From Buddleja alternifolia (lineage: Eukaryota > Streptophyta > Magnoliopsida > Lamiales > Scrophulariaceae), in the NCBI GenBank assembly GCA_019426215.1, contig CM033393.1:24120591-24184590 (forward strand): DNA of 64,000 nucleotides, given 5' to 3'. The notes beneath the pieces are model-generated. The model searched no databases. It worked only from the letters and a program-made list of their open reading frames with translations, and had not been told where the DNA came from. The position numbers and the translations under genes are program-made. Positions 55,193-64,000 of the stretch are shown here, piece after piece. Every line of letters begins with the position of its first letter. Within the stretch, counting starts at the first letter, position 1.

Positions 55193-56859
55193 TGTTGGGA
55201 ATCTTGCAAGTAAAAATGTAGCGGATAAAATAATTCCCAAACCATGAATCAATCCGATTCATTGTTGATTCTTGACAAAAAAAAGGAGATAAACAATTTA
55301 CTTCTTGAAGCGTGAATCGATTCGTATCGATTTGACGGTAGTAGCAATCCCTGAGAATCCTACCTCTAGATATCACGCGCAAGAAAAATCTCCAAGAAAA
55401 CTCCAATCTCCTCCCCGACAACTATGGCGGCGGCGGCTAGTTGGAAAAGATGAAGGGAATTTTTCTTTTCTTTTGTTGTAGGTTTTCTAGCTCAAAGTCA
55501 GATTCAGAATTGTGTGTTGTCTAAAATTCTGACACTGACTAACAATTTATACCAAGTAATAAAACCCCTAATCCAATAAGTGAGGGGCGGCCCACTAGGC
55601 CCGTGGAATGGGCTTTCGGGCTTCGTTTCATCCTAGCCCATGTATAATTAATTACATCAAAGTCCAATCCAATTGACAATTAATTACGTTAATCCAATTA
55701 ATTTAATTCAACTTTTAAATTAATATTCAATTAATTTAACTTATGAAATAATATGATTTAATTCATTTATTTAATCTAATTAAATATATTTAATTAAATC
55801 ATGTCATCCATTTTGTTAGTCAATCACATCAAATGTGATTTTACCAAAATATCCTTAGCATAGAAAAGCATTCCTTTTCTTCACATAACGCGACTCTTTA
55901 GACTCGATTCAATTGGCAATAAGAGGTTTCCAAAGGATAAGGTTGTCACCTATCCAGGACCGTGGAACTAAATCGTAACCCAATTGAAAATGAGATGATC
56001 ATGTCATCACCAACCTTGACTACGAATACCGTATGCGTATAAACTCTTCACCGACATGACCCGATCAAGTATGAGTCATGGTTTAATCAAACTCATAAAA
56101 CTTGATACTATACTTAAAATCATAATAATTAGAAATTACCAAACTACCCGCAGTGACAATCACGAGATAGTTTATATGCTTTGGCCAAAGACTTATAATT
56201 TCAACTACTTACGATAGTACAGGTTACATATTCGTTTACTATCGAGACGGTGAATCCCATTTTGGCAAGTTATCTTATAACATCGAATGCACTATTGGAT
56301 TGTACTTCGAGGTCGACCCCACCTATCAAGTGATACGGGTCTAACTACTCTAATAACATATCCAATACTACAAGCATGTTATAAATGACTCTTTAGGTCT
56401 AAAGTTTACATATACTATCGCAATTTTAATCTCAATCATTGACTGTTAAAGAGGAAATACCCATGTGATTGGATTACTGTGAGTCGAGTTCAAATATGTT
56501 AATTCCATTAATCATATTCATGACACCAACTCCCACTATCTAATTAGTGTATGACTGACACTTCCTTGTCAAAGAAGGTGTCATATGAGTTGAATATTAA
56601 TGCTCAATTAATATTCGTTAACTCACAAACTCCCATTTATGGGATTAAGTACTCGACTATTCCAGTGCCTCTTCTTGTCCATAAGAGGTGGAAAGTCTAT
56701 CTTGAAATCTCATGGACTTATTCGTTCAATACAATTAAATGCCATTAAATTTATATGAACAAAACCCAGTGCCTATACAATATAATAGTTCTTACAATAT
56801 AACTAAAAAGTCCTCCTTAATCTAGTTCCTCCATTGGCATTGAGGGCATATACCTAACA
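55193..56859 (-). repeat. Right LTR of the 10.9-kb copia element, 1667 bp
   Basis: Begins TGTTGGGAATCTTGCAAG and ends TACCTAACA, collinear with 45968-47634. As the 5' LTR in element sense it would have driven leftward transcription. Confidence 0.93.
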
Positions 56860-57495
56860 GGCTCTTCTTCTCATATTTCTAGTCCCAATCCTTTGTTTAA
56901 GAAGATTTGGTCATGTCGTTTGCATGAAAGACATAAGATTTTTATATGGAAAGTGGCCTATAGGATTATCCTTGTTAGAACTATAATCATGTCTATTTTC
57001 CATATTGCTAATGCAAATAGTCCTTTCTGTGACTCTGCTCTTGAAACCATGGAACATATTTTCCTCCATTGTCCAATCTCTAAGAAGATTTGGTGGCTCT
57101 CAAAATGGGGGTTGTAAACTGACTCGTTTGTGAACTTTTCTCTTAATCAATGGCTTTGTTTACTTTTTGATAAAAAATTGTGTTTGGATGTTTCCCGGGC
57201 TGAGGAATTTATTATCTCTGCAATTGTTATCATGGATTCTATTTGGAGAGCCAGAAATCAGCGCATTCATCATCATATTCTCCCTATTGAATCTATTATT
57301 GCTGCTCATACTGATAAACTTTCTTTGGAGCATTCGAAAGCTCAAATGGTGTGTTCTATCCGGGCCAAACAACAAAGCCTTACTTCCATTTGGTCTCCCC
57401 CGCCTAAAGATTGGTTTAAGTTCAACTCTGATTCTGCCTTTGTTGATGGAAAAGGCGCCTGTGCTATTGTGCTCCGCAACAGCTCAGGTGTATAG
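56860..57495 (+). mobile_element. LINE segment 3: zinc-binding region and start of RNase H
   Basis: Continues ORF2 after the copia element. 56893-57117 reads LFKKIWSCRLHERHKIFIWK, then FCDSALETMEHIFLHCPIS, the reverse-transcriptase zinc-binding domain of plant L1. 57405-57490 reads WSPPPKDWFKFNSDSAFVDG, KGACAIVLRNSSG, the start of the RNase H domain. The frame stops after about 30 residues of RNase H at a (TAGA)n repeat, so the 3' end is missing. Confidence 0.9.
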
Positions 57496-57522
57496 TATAG
57501 ATAGATAGATAGATAGATAGAT
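57494..57522. repeat. (TAGA)n microsatellite at the LINE break
   Basis: Six or so TAGA units directly follow the truncated RNase H. It may be an expanded LINE tail or a repair-associated junction. Confidence 0.9.
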
Positions 57523-58343
57523 ACATGTAATAGTAGTATTAATGAGGTGTTTTCTAAAAGCCTCTAAATGTTGGAGATGCTTTAAAAATGTCGGTGCGTG
57601 ATAGGGCGCATCTATGTACGCAATAGAAACTCTTACTGATATTTCTGAGTGACATGTAAGAGATACGCAATAGATGATTGAAGTCTTGAGCTACAATAAT
57701 CACTCTAAAATGACTGAGATACCTTATAGAATTGGAGTTGGATCTGGCTCTAGAGGGTATGTTAGTCTTTTTGTAGTATTTCTTTTTGGTCATGCTCCAT
57801 TATCGCATCTTTCAGAACTTCCTAAACTTTCATAAGAACTCCCGAAAAGTGTCTATCGACTGGTATGGTTTCGTAGTCAGTTGAGGTCTTAAATTTTGAT
57901 TAGTGGTTGACTGCTTATCAGTGAACAAGTAATTCTACACTAGTAAAGGAACTTGGGAGTAGGCAATTGAAGTTTAATTTTGGCCATTAAGATCGAGACT
58001 ATATATATTCTTCAGCAAGGTTACTCGTGATCACTAGAATAGTAAAATTCATAACAATGTTGAATATTGTTTATGCTATATACTAGCAATTGATTTCTAC
58101 TACGAAGCGACGATCACAATTTCGAGTATGGTTTATCAGTTTGAGGTCTGTAGATTGTTCGGGTCCTTGGGGAGCAAATTTCCACCCAATACGATTTTGT
58201 AAGTCGGTTCGAACATTGTACACATGAATGTACTATCTCATATTCAAAAGTGCTCGTGTATGTTCTTCGTTTTTACGTATACTCTTCTCTTATGGATTCA
58301 TTATTCACATAGATCGGTTCTTGAACATGAACATATTTGTTTC
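57523..58343. other. No recognisable gene
   Basis: Sequence between the LINE and the CACTA MITE, with only short frames. No repeat family was identified by eye. Confidence 0.4.
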
Positions 58344-58656
58344 CACTACAAAAAAAATGATTATTGCCCATGTGATTATATCATGGTGAAAAGTCTATTT
58401 ACCATGGTTAAAACCAATTGTCCACGGCTTTGTTATGGCTTTTAGCCATTGTAAAAAAGTGTTAGGTTAATACTTCTTCCACCACGGCTAGTTAGAGTTT
58501 AAAATAACTAGTATTCTTTTTCACCACGGCTAACTTTAGTGTGGCTATATGAAACATCTACCACGGCCAAAATAGCCATGAGTTTAGACCGCTATAGAGC
58601 ACGATTTTAAGCCATGCCATATATTTTCATTGTCAATACTCAATTTTCTTGTAGTG
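58344..58656. mobile_element. 313-bp CACTA (EnSpm/CMC) MITE
   Basis: Ends CACTACAAAAAAAATGA and CAATTTTCTTGTAGTG, the diagnostic CACTA inverted termini. Subterminal CCACGGC(T) motifs occur at about 58414, 58482, 58527 and 58561, plus inverted AGCCAT forms, as expected for transposase-binding repeats. A 3-bp target duplication is not preserved (TTC versus CAA). No transposase. Confidence 0.88.
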
Positions 58657-58929
58657 CAACCATCAAGGCCATCTTTTCCCTCTTTTTGGGTGGTAAAATA
58701 TTTCATATCCGAAATAAAAAAATAGATGGTAATAAAATGTGTCCAATACGATTTGAAGCCATACTGAAGTTCGAGTTTCTGTGAGCTTATGCATATAGCG
58801 TATGACAGGAAAATGAAATTATTTCTAACCTGTTTTAATAGGTATCAACTTCTTGAATTATAAGTTTTTTCGATCTTCCATCCTTCTGACATCTCAAATT
58901 TAAATCCAATCCTAAGATTGAGACATAAT

Positions 58930-59340
58930 TTAAAATTTTCAGAATGATAAAAAATTGTATAATACAGATTTATTTTTTAATATTAAATATTTTAAATATT
59001 TTTATAAAATTTATTTTTGAATGTAACATGGTAATTATTTAAAAATACTCTATTTTAATTTTTAAAAAATTAAAAAAAGCAAAAGATATAAAATTAAAAC
59101 CATAATTGATATCAGTTATCAATATAAAAAACTTTAAATAAATGAATTCTATACAAAAGTATAATTTATTAATTCTTAATTTAGAAGTCTAAGAGCAATT
59201 AAGTCCATAAATTTATTAACCTCAAATTTAAGTTTTTTTAAATATAAAGGTGGTGGAATGAATTTTTTTGATTGAATGTATTATAGTAGATTTTTTGGAC
59301 ATAAAAGTTTATTTTAGAGGATTTTTAGAATTTTATTCCA
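58930..59340 (+). repeat. AT-rich dispersed repeat, copy C
   Basis: Shares TTCTATAC(A/G)AAAGTA(T/C)AAT(T), TTAATTCTTAAT and AAATTTATTAAC blocks with 8318-8400 and ends AGGATTTTTAGAATTTTATTCC, like the 36238 end of copy B. Coding-free. Confidence 0.45.
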
Positions 59341-61516
59341 AAAAATAAACTACAATCCCATCCAAGAATCAAGAGAGAGTGAGATAGAAGAAACCCAAGC
59401 TTCTCTCTCTAAAATGAGTTGGTTATGGTGGTTTCTGCATCTCACTCTGCTAATGTCTCAAGGTTGGTAGTAACGATAGCGACAATTGTCATGAAGGCCA
59501 TCCTTCTAATTCTATTATAACTAGTGACTGGTGCACACTCAATGCGTGTGCAATGAATAAACCAATTTAAAGAATAAAAAACTCAATTAAAAAACGAAAC
59601 AAATACTAAACATCAAATAGCTTAATTCTTCAAAATTAAAATTATTAACGAAACAAAATCATATAGAACACACTAAGAAGCAAGAAATTAATTTTGTTTC
59701 ATCAACCGCTACGTACTGCCTGAATTAATGATGATAAGGCTTCTTCAAATCTCTTTCTTCTACTGCGTGAATTAGTAATGATAAGGCATGGGACAAAATT
59801 CAGTGTTTATCATGTCAAGTGCTTTGAATGAAGGGAAAAAAAATACAAAATTCATAGATAGAGGAATAAATCTAACTTCTATGATTCTCTGCTGCTGCTG
59901 CTTAATTCTTACTGCGTCTTCTTCTTCTTCTTCCTTGTGGTGATATGCAGAATATTTTTAACCAAGTTGTAAGGTAAATGAGGGGACTATGAGAGAGAGA
60001 CGTGGAGTAGAGTAGTGCATGTTGGGAAGTTAGTGGGCTGCTAGTTTTGACCATTAAATCCCTAATATTTATTTCTATTGATGTGTTAAACGGATGAGGG
60101 TGTTTTAAGAAATTCACATTTCGCCGACCAAGCGGTTACTCTAGGGGGCTCAGCTTTTATAAATAGTATAGATAATATCTTAGAATGGTCATGAGACTCG
60201 CGATCGTACCACACTTTTACCCGTCAAATTGCTAAAAAATTTGATATTTTTCAGAAAGCATCATAACATATAAGAATTGTTGATAGTTTATACTGTCTAA
60301 TTCTTTCAAGCACAAAGGGTTAAAATAATAAATTTATAATTCTAAACAAATATTTCAAAAATTTTATTATGTTATTTTATCAAATTAAATCATCATTATC
60401 TTGAAATTTGATAATGTCATCATATTGAGTTTTTCATCAAAATATCTCACATGATTAACACCAAATAAAATATAATAACACACTTTATTAATATCAATTT
60501 ATTTGGTCCATTTTTAAATTTAAGCAATCCTTGATCTTAGACCAAAATTTAAGCAACTGGCCATTACAGAATTTTATTATAAACCAAATTATAATGTTTG
60601 AAATCATTTTTCTTTCCTTCCACCGTTCGTTTCCAATTTTGACTATTTTCTTCGTTTTCCACTTCTTTCCATCGATTTTAGTTTTTCTTATTTTATCTTT
60701 TCTCCTCCTGTTTCTTTTTTCCTTTATTTACCGTTCATTCTTTCACATTTTCACCATGTTTACGGTAATTCTTTTGTGAAGACTGAAGACCTCAAGTTTC
60801 CTGTGAAACGGTTTCTTTTCCTGCATTCTATTTGTAATGGATAATTACGTACACCCTTTCACTCATTGAGCAATTATTGCGAGCCTTTAAGTTTTGCAAA
60901 TTACCAAAACATTCCCGACAATTAGAAAAATAGGAGTAAAATTGTAATCTATTTTCTATTATAGGGGTAAAAATTCGATCTTGGCTCATACGAAAACTTG
61001 AAATTTTATATGAAAAAACTACAATTTCGATACGACTCGGTACAGTATGATTTTAGAAAACCATGAACACTCCTAATGTGATCACAATATTATTTTTAGT
61101 ATAACGCTTAAAAATATATTTCAATTATAGATATGGTAGCTTTTCATATGCCTAATTTTCCTAATTATGTTATCATTTCTTGATTTTAAATTCAAAGAGG
61201 AGCTGTATTCAAACTCAAAGCTAAAAATATTCTATAAGAAATTATTTTAAATCATTACTCCAATATCTCGATTATAAAAGTAAAGTTATAGAAAGAATTA
61301 CTCATAATAAAATTATTGGACTCGCAACAAATGAGAATACATGTACAAAACTCTTGCTCGTTTTTAGAAAAGTGGCCGTCTTCGTGGACATCTCGCAACT
61401 TTTTATATTTATGCTAGATAATATCAATTTCTAAGATGTTAAAGATGGATTTCCAAATGTACATGTACTTAATATTTATGATGAGATGAGACATTTATTT
61501 GCATGGACATACTTTT
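59341..61516. other. Intergenic, no confident feature
   Basis: AT-rich sequence with only short frames. 59515-60175 may be one element (start TCTATTATAACTAGTGACTG, end near TTTATAAATAGTATAGAT), with CTGCTGCTGCT and TCTTCTTCTTC runs inside, but its ends are not diagnostic. 60839-60960 resembles one end of the MITE family at 35287-35545. Confidence 0.35.
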
Positions 61517-63128
61517 TGTTGGTGTTATACCCTCAGATGCCTAGATGATAGAATGTATAGGGCATATTCATTGTAATTAAATATTATTTATATAAAGGTA
61601 TTTGAGTTGTTTTCTTATTGGCATTTGTAAGAAAAAATAAACAACTGAAAATCCATGACATTAAGGCGGACCTTCTACTCTCTATGGGTTAGGAAGAATA
61701 GCACTAGAAGGATTCGATACTCATTGTCTAAATAAGTTCGCAGGTCAAAGAAAGTCCTGATTGGACATCAGGAACAAATAAGACTTATATGACATAAGAT
61801 TTGACATGGAAGTGCTAGTCGAACACCAGGTGGTAGTGGGAGCTTATATCATAGGCATGTCAGTTTGACTGATTTGTTCGAACATGACTCGCATCGGTTC
61901 TGTTACATTGGTTTCACTCAATGATAGTCAATGATTGAACTGATAAATTGCGATAGGCACGCGTGAACCTTAAACCTGAGAAATCACATTGAAGATGTAC
62001 TTGTGATATCAAGTTCGTCATTAGAGTAGTTAGACTCAACTCACCTATTGGTGTAGTCAACCTCGAAATGCAACTTGATAGACAAATAGTAGTCTTAACC
62101 GATTGCAAGATTGGAATTTATTTTCTCATAAATGAATGAGCAATTGTCCTATGCCGTCATGAATGAGTGAGGTCAAAAGTCTTTGGTCAAAGCGATAGAA
62201 GTTACTAGTGTTAGACACAAAAGTTATCTTATTGACCTCGACTCATTATGTACTTAAGCATATAGTCAAGTATCGTGAGTTTGCCTGAACCGTGACTCTC
62301 ACTCGACTGGGATATTAGAATAAAAGGTTTATACGTACGATATTCGCAAGAGGAAAGGTTTGGAATGATCCTAATCATTCGTTCTCAATTAGGTTACGAT
62401 GTGAGCCACTAGACTGGCTAAGTGTTACTCACATCCTTTTGATTTTCTCCAAATTGCCTTTTGAGACGAACCTAAAGAGTCGCGCTTAAAGGAATTGCAA
62501 AGGGAAAAAATAGTTTTTGACTAAAAGAGCTTTTCGATATTTGATATTGATTATTATTATTAAAAAATTAATTTATCATTTGATGATATAATTAATTAAT
62601 TAATAAAATTAATTAATTTCTTGGAGGAATTCATTATGTTTTAATTTATTCATTTATTTAATTAATTATTGGATAAATATATTAAATAAATAGAATTGAA
62701 TTAAAATTAAAACCAAGTGGTGCACTAGCCCGTAGGCTAGCACACGGCTTGTATGGGCGTCCATATGACTTGGTCTCCAAGAGTTTTGTAACTCTTGAGT
62801 AGCGTATTTATATATTACTTAAAAGGAGTTAAAAACCCTAGCCTCTTTTTGTCAGCAAAAAGAAAGAACTTAGTAAAAAACCCTCTCCCCTCATCCTCTC
62901 TCTTAGTCATCGCCTAGAGTGAAGAAAGGAAGAGGATTTCTGCTTTGGATTCCGGCGTATTAGAGGCAGTGACAATTTTGCTGCTCGGGTCAGATTTTTG
63001 AAAAGACACATAAAAGGAAGAACATGTAAGTTTTCTTCCCCTAAGTTTGAATATGAAAAATCAGAGATGAACCACAACTTGGGATTATTAATTCTTCTGC
63101 TACGTTTTTATATACACATTCCCCAACA
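61517..63128 (+). repeat. Ty1-copia-type LTR, 1612 bp
   Basis: Starts TGTTGGTGTTATACCCTCAG and ends CACATTCCCCAACA (inverted ends TGTTGG/CCAACA). TGGTATCAAAGTC follows at 63130-63142 as initiator-Met-type primer site. The U3 has a TTAATTAA-rich block, then a CTAGCC...GGCTAG palindrome (62725-62740), TATTTATATATTACTT at about 62805-62820 as likely TATA, and a CT-rich leader. Its start resembles the LTR at 55193-56859 read on its own strand. No partner LTR is inside the window. Confidence 0.82.
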
Positions 63129-63129
63129 G

Positions 63130-63142
63130 TGGTATCAAAGTC
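63130..63142 (+). other. Primer-binding site of the right-edge copia element
   Basis: TGGTATCAAAGTC immediately downstream of the LTR end CCAACA with one spacer base. It indicates plus orientation; the internal region starts here. Confidence 0.85.
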
Positions 63143-63339
63143 AATCTCTGATATCCATATTTAACTATGGATTTGATCTTTATGTGTTTTAAGTTTTTCG
63201 TATTTTATAGCATGTTAAAATATGAGAAATTGAATGTTATGATTGAAGCATGAGTTTTATGTTTTTGGATTTAATATTACATGATGTTTTATGAATCTGA
63301 AATTGCATGAAAAACCGAGAAAAGGAAGAAAAACAAGGT

Positions 63340-63445
63340 TGAAAAGCCCCGCACGACGCGCGCTGCTGTGCACAGACCCTCGCCCGTCGCACAGCCTGCG
63401 CGCACGACCAGGCCAAGGGGCCTGGCCACGACGGGTGCCCAGGCG
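63340..63445. repeat. GC-rich palindromic segment after the primer-binding site
   Basis: Contains CCAGGCCAAGGGGCCTGGCC-type and GCGCGCTGCTGTGCACAG-type inverted words about 200-310 nt after the primer site. Comparable in position and composition to 54263-54880 in the other copia element. Confidence 0.6.
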
Positions 63446-63451
63446 ACCCGA

Positions 63452-63934
63452 TGTTGGGGATCTCTGTATAAACCCTCGGGGATGCCAGCGCAGCGGAAGG
63501 TTTAAATTTAAAAATAAAGCGGCATCCCCGAAATTAGGGCTAGGTAGACATGGTACCATCGGATTCAAAACTATCCTAAAGACAAGTTTTCTCGTGTTTA
63601 CCTTTTGAAGACTAAAAGCAGGAACGTCTTTTTAAGCAACTCCCTGCTACACCTCTTCGGATTGGATTTGCCCTAGCGCCCCAAGTGTTGCGCCTCTAAG
63701 TTTATTTACACCTTAGCTCGTACCATCGATTATCTCCACCAGTGCTAGCAATGATAATATCGAATCTTGGCTTATGAGAAATGAGTAGGAATATATTTTG
63801 GTGTTCTTCGTACTCAACACATGAGTTGGAAGAAATAGATATCAAAGAGATGGAGGAGAAAAGATGGAAAGAATTTTTCCACAATCAAAATTGTGTAGAA
63901 TGAATTAAAATTAAATTGTGAATAAAATATTGTT

Positions 63935-63987
<53 letters not shown>

Positions 63988-64000
63988 GGGTGAGAGTTCA
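63452..64000 (-). repeat. Possible second copia LTR start, running off the right edge
   Basis: TGTTGGGGATCTCTGTATAA followed by CAGCGCAGCGGAAGG parallels the start of the LTRs at 45968 and 55193 (TGTTGGGAATCTTGC, then GCAGCGGATAAAA). If so, a minus-strand element begins here, nested in the leader of the plus-strand copia element. The matching end is outside the window. A (CA)n(TA)n microsatellite lies at 63934-63987. Confidence 0.45.

Larger units (their letters stand above)
45968..56859 (-). mobile_element. Ty1-copia retrotransposon, 10.9 kb, inserted in the LINE
   Basis: Two LTRs of 1667 bp each (45968-47634 and 55193-56859) have ends TGTTGGGAATC and ATATACCTAACA. A perfect 5-bp target duplication GGCTC is present at 45963-45967 and 56860-56864. 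Minus-strand AGTGGTATCAAAGCC after the right LTR is the primer-binding site, and AAGTGGGAGAT before the left LTR is the polypurine tract. Pol remnants are in copia order (integrase, RT, RNase H going leftward) but heavily broken. The first 160 bp of the LTRs differ by about 5%, so it is older than the gag-only neighbour. A solo LTR (49390-50896) is inserted in its integrase region. Confidence 0.94.

Noticed and set aside
59515..60175. Possible DNA transposon or Helitron
   Set aside because: Ends are weakly similar but not diagnostic, and no target duplication was seen.
63257..63608. Overlapping 103- and 105-codon frames on both strands
   Set aside because: The block is GC-rich and palindromic, so stops are rare by composition; no domain or start context supports a gene.
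1..64000. tRNA, rRNA or CRISPR features
   Set aside because: No tRNA cloverleaf, rRNA signature or regularly spaced direct repeats with unique spacers were recognised; tRNA-like words are retrotransposon primer-binding sites.

Overview
The window is nuclear DNA of a flowering plant, most likely a eudicot. It is AT-rich and intron-containing, with three plant protein-coding genes set in a dense, nested mass of transposable elements. No prokaryotic, plastid or viral gene block was recognised. All homology calls are from reading motifs; no search was run.

Host genes. (1) A minus-strand GH9 endo-1,4-beta-glucanase, five exons, 5384-7591, with splice sites that close to a 526-residue frame. (2) A plus-strand YEATS-domain protein of the YAF9/TAF14/GAS41 type, six exons, 18732-22184, whose fourth and fifth introns hold three MITEs. 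(3) A plus-strand secreted MsrA5-type methionine sulfoxide reductase-like gene, four exons, 26533-34630. Its first intron is about 6.9 kb and contains a decayed Ty3-gypsy-type element with a smaller LTR element inside it. The three genes have unrelated roles (wall glucan trimming, chromatin reading, secretory-pathway redox or a non-catalytic derivative).

Repeat layout. 1-4051: minus-strand Ty1-copia element running off the left edge. 8885-18088: Mutator-like element with long inverted ends, interrupted by an LTR-internal-LTR-internal-LTR array (9882-17719) flanked by the 5-bp duplication AAAGG. Each internal unit carries a near-identical copy of the 5' end of a plant ATX3/4/5-type histone methyltransferase gene. 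The middle LTR is a left/right hybrid of the outer two, as expected from unequal crossing over. 20.6-26.2 kb: several MITEs, a 634-bp hAT element with a perfect 8-bp target duplication, and copia debris. 36.4-57.5 kb: one L1-type LINE split by a gag-only LTR element (40083-45879) and a Ty1-copia element (45968-56859); the copia element in turn holds a solo LTR related to the gag-only family (49390-50896). 58344-58656: a CACTA MITE. 61517-64000: a copia LTR with primer-binding site, then a second LTR-like start running off the right edge.

The strongest candidate for something undescribed is the gene-capturing, gag-remnant LTR element carrying an ATX fragment in sense orientation, present as a recombined tandem array. 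Next are an array of about eight short TGGGCC/GGCCCA-type palindromes in a copia leader, and an intact gag-only LTR family.
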